Source of the DNA: Gordonia phthalatica
Lineage (GTDB): Bacteria; Actinomycetota; Actinomycetes; Mycobacteriales; Mycobacteriaceae
Assembly (NCBI RefSeq): GCF_001305675.1
Contig: NZ_CP011853.1
Location: 62,001-126,000 of the forward strand
Direction of reading: 5' to 3'
Length of the DNA stretch: 64,000 bases
This document shows, in pieces, positions 25,237 to 32,895 of this stretch. A model generated the notes under the pieces. The model was not told the origin of the DNA. It saw nothing but the letters and a program-made list of their open reading frames with translations, and did not search any database. Each line of letters begins with the position of its first letter. The first letter of the stretch is position 1. Made by a program: the position numbers and the translations under genes.

Positions 25237-26238
25237 GTGAGCACACGCATCCGCGTCGGCATCGTCGGATACGGAAACCTCGGCCGCGGTGTCGAGACCG
25301 CGATCGGACTGAACCCGGACATGGAGTTGGTCGGCGTCTTCACCCGCCGCGATCCGCAGAGCGTCCAGACCGTCGGTGAGAACACGCAGGCGTTCACGAT
25401 GTCGGAACTCGACCGCGATCGGGACGACATCGACGTCCTCATCCTGTGCGGCGGCTCGCGCAGCGACCTCCCGGAGCAGAGCCCCGCGCAGGCCGGGCGC
25501 TACAACATCGTCGACAGCTACGACAACCACGCGCACATCCCCGAGCATTTCGCCGCCGTCGACGCCGCCGCGCAGACCGCGGGCACCACCGCCGTCATCT
25601 CGACCGGATGGGACCCGGGGCTGTTCTCCCTGAACCGCGTGTTCGGCGAGTCGATCATTCCGCAGGGAGCCACGTACACGTTCTGGGGCCGCGGCCTCAG
25701 CCAGGGGCACTCCGACGCCGTCCGCCGCGTGCCCGGCGTCGCCGCCGGCGTGCAGTACACGCTGCCGTCGGAGACCGCGATCGAGCGAGTCCGGGCCGGT
25801 GAGAACCCCGAACTGTCGACGCGCGAACGCCACACCCGCGAATGCTTCGTCGTCCTCGAGGAGGGCGCCGACGCCGAGCAGGTGCGTACCGACATCGTGA
25901 CGATGCCCGACTACTTCGAGCCCTACGACACCACCGTCCACTTCATCACCGCCGAGGAGCTCGCACGCGATCACCAGGGCATGCCGCACGGCGGCTTCGT
26001 GATCCGCAGTGGCCAGACGTCCGGGGGTACGACGTCCGAGGGCACCAAGCAGGTCATCGAGTACAGCCTGGCGCTGGAGTCGAACCCGGAGTTCACCGCC
26101 AGCGTCCTCGTCGCATACGCGCGCGCCGCGGCCCGCATGAATCGGGCGGGCGACATCGGCGCCAAGACCGTGTACGACGTGGCCCCCGGACTGCTGTCGC
26201 CGCTGTCGCCGGAGGAACTCCGTAAGAGCTACCTCTGA
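25237..26238 (+). CDS. ddh: meso-diaminopimelate D-dehydrogenase
   Basis: Predicted 333 residues, full length for the family (EC 1.4.1.16). It makes meso-diaminopimelate from tetrahydrodipicolinate, ammonia and NADPH in one step, feeding peptidoglycan cross-links and lysine. Visible are the NADPH fold IRVGIVGYGNLGRGVETAI, TRRDPQ (phosphate-binding), the substrate loop STGWDPGLFSLNR, the FWGRGLSQGHSDAVRRVPGV block, and the end GAKTVYDVAPGLLSP. GTG 25237 has AAGGA upstream. It stands alone between a small membrane protein and a universal stress protein. Confidence 0.92.
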   Translation: MSTRIRVGIVGYGNLGRGVETAIGLNPDMELVGVFTRRDPQSVQTVGENTQAFTMSELDRDRDDIDVLILCGGSRSDLPEQSPAQAGRYNIVDSYDNHAHIPEHFAAVDAAAQTAGTTAVISTGWDPGLFSLNRVFGESIIPQGATYTFWGRGLSQGHSDAVRRVPGVAAGVQYTLPSETAIERVRAGENPELSTRERHTRECFVVLEEGADAEQVRTDIVTMPDYFEPYDTTVHFITAEELARDHQGMPHGGFVIRSGQTSGGTTSEGTKQVIEYSLALESNPEFTASVLVAYARAAARMNRAGDIGAKTVYDVAPGLLSPLSPEELRKSYL

Positions 26239-26338
26239 GGCCCTGGACCAAGGTCCCCGACTTCCCTGACCAGGACATATTCCCCGACGCCTCTGGCACG
26301 CTGGAGGAAGCGGGGGACGTATGGGAAGGATCGAGGAG

Positions 26339-27208
26339 ATGACGGTTCATTCGGCGGTTTCAGTGGCGGTCGACGGATCGGATCAGGCACTGCAGGCGGT
26401 GCGCTGGGCGGCCAAGTCGGCTGAGCGTCTCAATCGGCGTCTCGACATCGTGTCGGTGTTGCCTCCGGTCGCGACGGTCTTCGGTCGCCTGTCAATGCAG
26501 TCCGACGAGGAGGCGATGCACGCCGCCCGGCAGAAGGCCGAGTCGGCGGTCGCGACGGCTGCGCAGACGGCGGTGAGTGCGGCGTCCGCACCCGTCGAGC
26601 ACCGGGTCATCGAGGGCAAACCGGCCCTGGCCCTGCGCGCCGTCTCGACGCGGTCGCACATGCTGGTGGTGGGTCGACGCGGCCTCGGTGGCGTCCGCGG
26701 CCTGCTGCTCGGCTCGGTCAGCACCGACCTCGCGGCCAACTCCGACTGCCCGACGGTCGTGGTGCCGTCGGGCGGAGGTCGTGACAGTGGGCCGGTGGTG
26801 GTCGGCTTCGACGGTTCGCCGGCGGCCGACGCGGCGCTGGAGCGGGCGTTCGATGCGGCCGCCACCCTGAAGGCTCCGCTGACAGTGGTGCACTCGTACG
26901 GCGGATTCACCGACGAGGTGTTTCACGGCTACTCCGGTCAGGTGCTGGAGAATCTTCGCGGGAACGCCGAGATCGCGGTCGCGACGCAGATCGCGGAGCA
27001 CAGCGAACGACTGCCCGACGTCGAGGTCACCATCGACCTCACCACCGAGCCCCCCGCCGAGCATCTGGCGACGCTGTCGGAGACGGCGCAGCTGGTGGTC
27101 GTGGGCACGCGCGGCCGCGGCGGTTTTCGCGGCCTCACACTCGGGTCGACGAGTCAGGCCGTCCTGCATGTGGCGCAGAGCCCGGTGATGGTGGTCCAGA
27201 ACCGCTAG
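26339..27208 (+). CDS. Tandem universal stress protein (UspA-type)
   Basis: Predicted 289 residues from ATG 26339 (ATG 26321 is also possible). Two Usp domains are present. Domain 1 is about residues 1-140 (SVAVDGSDQALQAVRWAA ... HMLVVGRRGLGGVRGLLLGS), and domain 2 is about 148-289 (VVVGFDGSPAADAAL ... LVVVGTRGRGGFRGLTLGST). Both keep the G-2x-G-9x-G(S/T) ATP-binding signature, so ATP binding is expected. Such two-domain proteins respond to hypoxia, stationary phase and stress in Mycobacteriales. It is a single gene, convergent with the aldehyde dehydrogenase. Confidence 0.88.
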   Translation: MTVHSAVSVAVDGSDQALQAVRWAAKSAERLNRRLDIVSVLPPVATVFGRLSMQSDEEAMHAARQKAESAVATAAQTAVSAASAPVEHRVIEGKPALALRAVSTRSHMLVVGRRGLGGVRGLLLGSVSTDLAANSDCPTVVVPSGGGRDSGPVVVGFDGSPAADAALERAFDAAATLKAPLTVVHSYGGFTDEVFHGYSGQVLENLRGNAEIAVATQIAEHSERLPDVEVTIDLTTEPPAEHLATLSETAQLVVVGTRGRGGFRGLTLGSTSQAVLHVAQSPVMVVQNR

Positions 27209-27222
27209 CACCGACCGTCCCG

Positions 27223-27297
27223 AGCACTACCAACGCGTACACCGCGCTGACACCGGCGAATGTCCGATTCTCGACGGGGTTACGCGTTGGTAGTGCT
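27223..27297. terminator. 17-bp perfect inverted repeat between convergent genes
   Basis: AGCACTACCAACGCGTA (27223-27239) is the exact complement of TACGCGTTGGTAGTGCT (27281-27297), with a 41-base spacer. The right arm is followed by TTCC. The position between usp (plus) and aldehyde dehydrogenase (minus) suggests a bidirectional terminator. The loop is long, so a protein-binding or dispersed-repeat origin is possible. Confidence 0.5.
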
Positions 27298-27315
27298 TTC
27301 CGGTCCGGGGCCGGG

Positions 27316-28743
27316 TCAGGCGCCGAAGCCCATCAGCGACTTGACCTCGAGGAACTCGTCGAAGGCGTAGTCGCTCCACTCGCGGCCGTTGCCGCTGCGC
27401 TTGTAGCCGCCGAACGGGGCGGTCGGATCGATGGACGCCGAGTTCAGGGTGATGGAACCCGCCCGGAGCTTGGAGCCGACGTACCGGACCTGCTCCAGGT
27501 CCTCGCCGGAGACGTAGCCGGCCAGACCGTACTCGGTGTCGTTGCCGATCTTGATGGCCTCGTCCACCGAGTCGTAGCCGATCACCACCAGCACCGGGCC
27601 GAAGATCTCGGTGCGGGCGATCTCCATGTCGTTGGTGACATTCGTGAACACCGTGGGCTTAACGTAGTAGCCGGTGTCGAGACCGTCCGGGCGGCCCGCA
27701 CCGCCGACGATCGGCTTGGCGCCGTCGGCGATCGCGCGCTCGATGAGCCCCTGGATCTTCTCGAACTGCGCCTCGGACACCACCGGGCCCAGCCGGACAC
27801 CGGTGGTCGGATCGCCGACGGTCAGCGGGGCGGCGGCTTCGGCGGCAGCGGCGGCCACCTCGTCGAGTCGGTGCGACGGCACCAGCATGCGGCTGGGTGC
27901 GTTGCACGACTGCCCGGAGTTGACCATCATCGCCGCGACGCCGGCCTTGACGTTCTTGGCGAGGGAGGCGTCGTCGAGCAGGATGTTCGGGCTCTTCCCG
28001 CCGAGTTCCTGGGCGACGCGCTTCACCGACGGTGCGGCGCTCTTGGCCACTTCGACACCCGCGCGGGTGGAGCCGGTGAACGAGATCATGTCGATGTTCG
28101 GGTGCGCGGACAGCGCCGATCCGACGCCGGGGCCGTCGCCGTTGACGAGGTTGAACACTCCCGCCGGGACGCCGGCGGCGTCGAAGATCTCGGCGACGAT
28201 CGCGGCGGAGAAGGGTGCCACCTCACTGGGCTTCAAGATCATGGTGCATCCGGTCGCGAGGGCGGGCGCCACCTTGCACATGACCTGGTTCAGCGGCCAG
28301 TTCCACGGGGTGATGAACCCGCAGACGCCGATCGGCTCCTTGACGATCCGGGAGGTGCCGCGGTCCTCGGAGAAGGAGAACGTCTTCAGCGATTCGGCGG
28401 CCGTCGCCAGGTGCGCCATGCCGATCGGGACCTGAGCCGCGGCGGCCAGGCCTGCCGGGGCGCCCATCTCGGTGGTCACGGCGGCGGCGAGGTCGTCCGC
28501 ACGTTTCTGGTACTCGCCGAGGATGGCGCCGATCAGTGCGATGCGGTCGTCGACGGTGGACGACGACCACCCCTCGAAGGCGTGTCGGGCAGCGATCACG
28601 GCGGCGTCGACGTCGGCGCTGCTGCCGAGCGCGACGGTGCCGGCGGGCCGCTCGGTGGCCGGATTGATCACGTCCAGGAGCTTGCTGTCGCCGATGGGAT
28701 CGACCCACTGGCCGTTGATGTAGAACTTGGTCAAATCAGTCAT
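27316..28743 (-). CDS. Aldehyde dehydrogenase
   Basis: Predicted 475 residues from ATG 28743 (MTDLTKFYINGQWVDP). ALDH landmarks are FTGSTRAGVEVAKSA, the Glu in AQELGGKSPNILL, the catalytic Cys in MVNSGQSCNAPSRM, and EIFGPVLVVIGYD. It is distinct from the island enzyme at 8086 (Gly-Gln-Ser-Cys against Gly-Gln-Thr-Cys) and is a chromosomal, general aldehyde oxidase. No linked dehydrogenase suggests its substrate. The start with ATG 28758 would add five residues. Confidence 0.88.
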   Translation of the reverse strand: MTDLTKFYINGQWVDPIGDSKLLDVINPATERPAGTVALGSSADVDAAVIAARHAFEGWSSSTVDDRIALIGAILGEYQKRADDLAAAVTTEMGAPAGLAAAAQVPIGMAHLATAAESLKTFSFSEDRGTSRIVKEPIGVCGFITPWNWPLNQVMCKVAPALATGCTMILKPSEVAPFSAAIVAEIFDAAGVPAGVFNLVNGDGPGVGSALSAHPNIDMISFTGSTRAGVEVAKSAAPSVKRVAQELGGKSPNILLDDASLAKNVKAGVAAMMVNSGQSCNAPSRMLVPSHRLDEVAAAAAEAAAPLTVGDPTTGVRLGPVVSEAQFEKIQGLIERAIADGAKPIVGGAGRPDGLDTGYYVKPTVFTNVTNDMEIARTEIFGPVLVVIGYDSVDEAIKIGNDTEYGLAGYVSGEDLEQVRYVGSKLRAGSITLNSASIDPTAPFGGYKRSGNGREWSDYAFDEFLEVKSLMGFGA

Positions 28744-28873
28744 TGTCACTCGTTCCATGAGGTGCGCGCATCGCCCCGCGGGGCGCGGACACCCTCCAAG
28801 CTACATCGGGGTGGGACGCACCAGGAGAACTTGTTTCAAGTCGTCGTGAAAGACGCGTTGACCTGCAATGACG

Positions 28874-29695
28874 TCAGATCAAGATCCACAGGTAGGCCAG
28901 CAGGCCCAGGACCAGGAAGACCAGCCACAGCCAGCCGATGATGATCGCGGCGGTCGCGAACTCGCGCCCGTACTCGCCGTTGCCCTTGTCGATGCGTGCA
29001 CGGGTTCGGTAGCCCAGCCACAGGCCGAACGGGAACAGGAAACCCACGGCCGACAGCAGGAACGCGACGATCGCGTTGGTGCTGAGGCGCTGTGGAGCGG
29101 ATTTGGTCGCGGTGAGAGAGGCCACGGGCTCGGATTCCTTGGGGGCTGAGGGGGAGTGCTCCGCGTCGAGCGATGCCTGGTCGGTCGATGCGGGAGCGGT
29201 CGACGGTCGGACCGGTGCCGCGGACTCGCGCACGGCGGAGTAGGCGAGGGGGCGTTCGGTCGGCTCGGCGTCGACGCGGTCCGCGGGCGGGGCGGGTTTC
29301 GGCGCTGCCGGAGTAGGGGCCGGCGTCGGAGGCCGGGGTGCGCCGGAGGCCGCTGGTGTCCGCGGTGGCTGCGCCGGGAAGGCTGGACCGCTCGCGGGCG
29401 GTCGGGGACCGGAGTGGCTGGGACCCGCCGGTCGCGGCGGCGCCGCGGGGATGGGGCCGGCCGCGGGAGCATCGCGGTGGGGCTCCTGTCGGACCACCAT
29501 GGGCGGGACCGGGGGGATCGGCGGAACTTGATGCGGGTTCACCGGCTGCCGCGGCGCGGGCCGATTCGGCGGGGCCGAACTCGGAGCGGTCGGTGCCTTC
29601 TCCCACGGTGCCGGCGGCCGACCGGGAGGTGGGGACGCCGGGCCGGGCCCCTGCGGTCGGCTGGGGCCCTGCTCACGTGGATCGTCGGAAGTCAC
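28874..29695 (-). CDS. Proline-rich DUF4190 membrane protein
   Basis: Predicted 273 residues. The first about 200 are low-complexity, rich in Pro, Ala and Arg (PPPGRPPAPWEKAP and similar), and likely disordered in the cytoplasm. The last 70 hold two membrane helices, IVAFLLSAVGFLFPFGLWLG and FATAAIIIGWLWLVFLVLGL, separated by YRTRARIDKGNGEYG. This is the DUF4190 arrangement. Such proteins sit near growth and division genes in this order, but their role is unknown. It is followed upstream (23 bp) by a tiny membrane ORF on the same strand. Confidence 0.75.
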   Translation of the reverse strand: MTSDDPREQGPSRPQGPGPASPPPGRPPAPWEKAPTAPSSAPPNRPAPRQPVNPHQVPPIPPVPPMVVRQEPHRDAPAAGPIPAAPPRPAGPSHSGPRPPASGPAFPAQPPRTPAASGAPRPPTPAPTPAAPKPAPPADRVDAEPTERPLAYSAVRESAAPVRPSTAPASTDQASLDAEHSPSAPKESEPVASLTATKSAPQRLSTNAIVAFLLSAVGFLFPFGLWLGYRTRARIDKGNGEYGREFATAAIIIGWLWLVFLVLGLLAYLWILI

Positions 29696-29718
29696 GCCTA
29701 CAAATTACCCGGAGAACC

Positions 29719-29871
29719 TCAGTCGTTGCTGAGGCCACGCACGTCTTCGATGCGCGGAACGGTCGGCGAAGCGGGCGGATGCGCCGTTCGCGACTTTCGC
29801 AGGACCACGACGAGGCCCGTCAGGAGCAGGGCGAGCGCGGACGCGAGAACCACCAGCAGTTTGTTCGGCAT
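29719..29871 (-). CDS. Small single-pass membrane protein (50 aa)
   Basis: ATG 29871 to TGA 29719 encodes MPNKLLVVLASALALLLTGL then VVVLRKSRTAHPPA and a short acidic end (RIEDVRGLSND). It has one N-terminal membrane span followed by positive charges and a cytoplasmic tail. It is 23 bp upstream of the DUF4190 gene and divergent from ppiA (68 bp). Coding potential rests on the membrane pattern and the absence of any other gene here. No family recognised. Confidence 0.45.
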   Translation of the reverse strand: MPNKLLVVLASALALLLTGLVVVLRKSRTAHPPASPTVPRIEDVRGLSND

Positions 29872-29939
29872 CCATCCAGCGTGCCAGGTGAGACGGGGCC
29901 GACGCCAGTACGGGCGGCGACGGCTCGGGACATGGTTTC

Positions 29940-30470
29940 ATGGACGGTGTGAGTGAGCAGAACAAGACCGCGACCCTCCACACGAATCGCGGCGACATCG
30001 TCATCGAACTCTTCCCGAACCACGCGCCGGTCACCGTCGAGAACTTCGTCGGCCTGGCGGACGGCTCCAAGGAGTACTCCACCAAGAACGCGAAGGGCGA
30101 GGCCAGCGGCCCGTTCTACGACGGCGCCGTGTTCCACCGCGTCATCAACGGCTTCATGATCCAGGGCGGCGACCCGACCGGTACCGGTCGCGGCGGCCCC
30201 GGCTACCAGTTCAAGGACGAGTTCCACCCGGAACTGCAGTTCGACCGCCCCTACCTGCTGGCCATGGCCAACGCCGGCCCGGGCACCAACGGTTCGCAGT
30301 TCTTCATCACCGTGGGCCCCACCCCGCACCTGAACCGCCGCCACACCATCTTCGGTGAGGTCAAGGACGCGGCTTCGCAGGCCGTCGTCGACGCGATCGC
30401 CACCACGGCGACCGACCGCACCGACCGCCCGGTCGACGCCGTCGTCATCGAGAGCGTCGAGCTCAGCTGA
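29940..30470 (+). CDS. ppiA: Cyclophilin-type peptidyl-prolyl cis-trans isomerase
   Basis: Predicted 176 residues, cytoplasmic (no signal peptide). Isomerase core: YDGAVFHRVINGFMIQGGDP (catalytic Arg in FHRV), LLAMANAGPGTNGSQFFIT (Gln/Phe), and LNRRHTIFGEV. It catalyses proline isomerisation in protein folding. It starts the oriC-side block in the same place as ppiA of mycobacteria. A GTG at 29949 is a possible shorter start. The rhomboid gene begins directly after it. Confidence 0.92.
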   Translation: MDGVSEQNKTATLHTNRGDIVIELFPNHAPVTVENFVGLADGSKEYSTKNAKGEASGPFYDGAVFHRVINGFMIQGGDPTGTGRGGPGYQFKDEFHPELQFDRPYLLAMANAGPGTNGSQFFITVGPTPHLNRRHTIFGEVKDAASQAVVDAIATTATDRTDRPVDAVVIESVELS

Positions 30471-30471
30471 G

Positions 30472-31341
30472 TTGACCGCCACCTGTTACCGGCATCCCGA
30501 CCGCCCGACAGCGTTGTCTTGCACACGCTGCGGGCGGTCGGCCTGTCCGGAGTGCCTCCGCTCGGCGTCGGTCGGCCAGCACTGCCTCGAATGCGTCAAC
30601 GAGTCGAGCTCGGCGGCGCGGGTGAACGCGGCGGCCCCGACCATCGATGTCGCGTCCCACACCAAGCCCTATGTCACCTACGCGCTGATCGCGATCAACG
30701 TGCTGATCTTCGGCGCCGTCGTCCTGCAGGCCGGAGGGTTCACGAACCTCGGCCGGTCGACGATCATGCAGCAGGGCGCGCTGATCAGCGGCGGCGGCTT
30801 CGAGAACGAGTACTGGCGCTTGGTGACCTCCGGCTTCCTGCACTGGTCGGTGACGCACCTGGCCGTCAACATGTTCTCCCTGTATCTGATCGGCGCCGAT
30901 CTCGAGCGTCTCTTCGGCCGCGGTCGCTACCTGGCGGTGTACCTCGTCGGTCTCCTCGGCGGCAGTGCCGCGGTGATGGCGCTGGAGCCGGGCCTCAAGG
31001 CGACGGCGGGAGCCTCCGGAGCCATCTACGGCCTGCTCGGCGCACTGCTCGTGGTGGTGCTGAAGTTGAAGCTGCCCGCAACCACCGTCATCGCCGTCAT
31101 CGTCATCAACGTGGTGCTCTCGCTCAGCATCCCCGGCATCTCGTTGCTCGGCCACCTGGGTGGACTCGTCTTCGGTTCTGCGGCGGCCGCCGCAGTCATC
31201 TGGCTGCCGGTCAAGATCCTGCCGCCGGAGAAGCAGACCTATCAGCAGGTCACCAAGATCGGGTGGTACGGGCTCACGGCCCTCGCGGTGATCGCACTCG
31301 TCATCGGGACCTCGTTCGCCGTCGAGGCGAGCCTCGGGTGA
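30472..31341 (+). CDS. Rhomboid-family intramembrane serine protease with N-terminal zinc finger
   Basis: Predicted 289 residues from TTG 30472, two bases after the ppiA stop, so translation is probably coupled. A B-box-like zinc finger is at the N-terminus (CYRHPDRPTALSCTRCGRSA, then CPECL and HCLECV). About six membrane helices follow. The catalytic Ser is in AGASGAIYGLLGALL and the His in LLGHLGGLVFG; the HxxxN oxyanion helper is in HLAVNMFSLYLIG. It cleaves transmembrane segments of membrane proteins. The same gene follows ppiA in many Mycobacteriales. Confidence 0.88.
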   Translation: MTATCYRHPDRPTALSCTRCGRSACPECLRSASVGQHCLECVNESSSAARVNAAAPTIDVASHTKPYVTYALIAINVLIFGAVVLQAGGFTNLGRSTIMQQGALISGGGFENEYWRLVTSGFLHWSVTHLAVNMFSLYLIGADLERLFGRGRYLAVYLVGLLGGSAAVMALEPGLKATAGASGAIYGLLGALLVVVLKLKLPATTVIAVIVINVVLSLSIPGISLLGHLGGLVFGSAAAAAVIWLPVKILPPEKQTYQQVTKIGWYGLTALAVIALVIGTSFAVEASLG

Positions 31342-31380
31342 TACGGCGGCGAGCCTCGGCTGACGTGATCGGGTCGTCGG

Positions 31381-31836
31381 CTACTCGGCGTTGAAGCCGG
31401 CGACCCGCAGCTTCTCCACGACGACCGTCGGCTCTTCGCCCAAGTCCCAACGGCCGAACACGAGAAGGCGATCGTCGGGGAGATCGATCACCAGCTGCCT
31501 GGTGCGTCCGACGATGCGGCGCGTGTGCAGCACGGACACCCGCTCCACCTCTGCGGTGTCGATCTCCCACGTACCGCGGAACAGCGTCTTGACGACCAGG
31601 CGCGGACCGGAGAGCAGCGTCAAACGCGGTCGTCTCAGCAGTGAGACCAGTCCCATGCCGAACGCCGCGAGTGCGGCGACGCCGATGAAGACCACCGCGG
31701 GTGGATCGGCGTACGACGCCGCGGCGGCCGCACCGAGTGCGACGCCCACGCCGAGCAGGGCGATCGCCGCGGGAAGCGGCGTCGCCCACTGTTCATGCAC
31801 AGCCTTGTCGGAGTTATCCACAGGAGTTGTCCACAT
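31381..31836 (-). CDS. PH-domain membrane protein (Rv0010c-like)
   Basis: Predicted 151 residues from ATG 31836. Two membrane helices come first (AAIALLGVGVALGAAAAASY and VVFIGVAALAAFGMGLVSLL). Then there is a bacterial PH-like domain: LVVKTLFRGTWEIDTAEVER, TRRIVGRTRQLVIDLPDDRL, VFGRWDLGEEP. The gene order next to crgA agrees with the Rv0010c position. It probably acts at the membrane during growth; its partner is unknown. Confidence 0.7.
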   Translation of the reverse strand: MWTTPVDNSDKAVHEQWATPLPAAIALLGVGVALGAAAAASYADPPAVVFIGVAALAAFGMGLVSLLRRPRLTLLSGPRLVVKTLFRGTWEIDTAEVERVSVLHTRRIVGRTRQLVIDLPDDRLLVFGRWDLGEEPTVVVEKLRVAGFNAE

Positions 31837-31895
31837 TGGGGATGAATTACACACATGTAATTCCTCCGCGTGGCGGACATCGTCGGGGATTCCGG

Positions 31896-32174
31896 TCAGC
31901 GCCACCCCATCGTCATCAGCAGGCCGACGACCATGAATCCGAAGCCGATGAGCATGTTCCACGGACCGAGGTTGCTCATCCAGTCGAGCGCCGAGTACTT
32001 GTTGGTGGAGGCGCCGAGGTAGTACACCATCAGCCACACCAGACCGAACAGCATGAGTCCGAACATGACCGACTGGTACAGCACGCCGGACGGGCCGGCC
32101 TTCACCTTCACCGGGGTGCGATTGGCGGTGTTGATGGTGTAGTCGGTCTTCTTCCGAACTTTTGACTTAGGCAT
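31896..32174 (-). CDS. crgA: Cell-division protein CrgA
   Basis: Predicted 92 residues, MPKSKVRKKTDYTI at the start and two membrane helices (SVMFGLMLFGLVWLMVYYLG and NMLIGFGFMVVGLLMTMGWR) with ALDWMSNLGPW between them. These are diagnostic for CrgA, which recruits FtsI and links FtsZ-ring assembly to septal peptidoglycan synthesis at mid-cell. ATG 32174 gives the conserved basic N-terminus. It is divergent from pabA/trpG (55 bp). Confidence 0.92.
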   Translation of the reverse strand: MPKSKVRKKTDYTINTANRTPVKVKAGPSGVLYQSVMFGLMLFGLVWLMVYYLGASTNKYSALDWMSNLGPWNMLIGFGFMVVGLLMTMGWR

Positions 32175-32229
32175 ATGTCTACGGTAACTGAGTCGAGCCC
32201 CGGGAGGGGAACCCGTTAATCTGGATGAC

Positions 32230-32883
32230 GTGCGCATCCTCGTCATCGACAACTACGACAGCTTCGTCTACAACCTGGTCCAGTACCTCGGCCAGTTGGG
32301 TGTCGAGGCCGTGGTCTGGCGCAACGACGACGAGCGGTTGGCCGATCTCGAGGCCGTCGTCGACGAGTTCGACGGCATCCTGCTGAGCCCCGGCCCGGGC
32401 ACCCCGGACCGCGCGGGCGCCACCGAACCGATCATCAGGATCGCCGCGAAGGCGCGCAAGCCGCTGCTGGGCGTGTGCCTGGGCCACCAGGCGATCGGCG
32501 AGGTCTTCGGCGGCACTGTGACCCGGGCGCCTGAACTGCTGCACGGCAAGACCTCGCTCGTCGAGCACGACGGCACCGGTGTCCTGGAGGGACTGCCGCA
32601 GCCGTTCGTCGCCACCCGTTACCACTCGCTGACCGTGGAGCCGGAGAGCATCCCGGACAGTCTGGTCGTCACGGGGAAGACGGAGAACGGCATCGTCATG
32701 GCGATGCGGCACCGCGAGCTGCCGATCCACTCGGTCCAGTTCCACCCGGAGAGCGTTCTGACCCAGGGCGGTCACCGCATGCTCGCCAACTGGCTGCGCA
32801 TCTGCGGCTTCGACGTCCCCGAGGCGCGGATCGCCGAGCTGGAGAAGCAGGCGGCCGACGCGCTGTCCGGCAGCGCCTCCTAG
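32230..32883 (+). CDS. Aminodeoxychorismate/anthranilate synthase glutamine amidotransferase subunit
   Basis: Predicted 217-residue class I glutamine amidotransferase starting at GTG 32230. IDNYDSFVYNLVQYLGQLG is the family start; the catalytic Cys is in LLGVCLGHQAIGEVFGG, and the His-Glu pair is in SVQFHPESVLT. It releases ammonia from glutamine for PabB (folate) or TrpE (tryptophan). The position between crgA and pknB is that of Rv0013. Which of the two partners it serves cannot be told, so no symbol is given. It is convergent with pknB (12-bp gap). Confidence 0.9.
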   Translation: MRILVIDNYDSFVYNLVQYLGQLGVEAVVWRNDDERLADLEAVVDEFDGILLSPGPGTPDRAGATEPIIRIAAKARKPLLGVCLGHQAIGEVFGGTVTRAPELLHGKTSLVEHDGTGVLEGLPQPFVATRYHSLTVEPESIPDSLVVTGKTENGIVMAMRHRELPIHSVQFHPESVLTQGGHRMLANWLRICGFDVPEARIAELEKQAADALSGSAS

Positions 32884-32895
32884 CTGGGATTCCGA

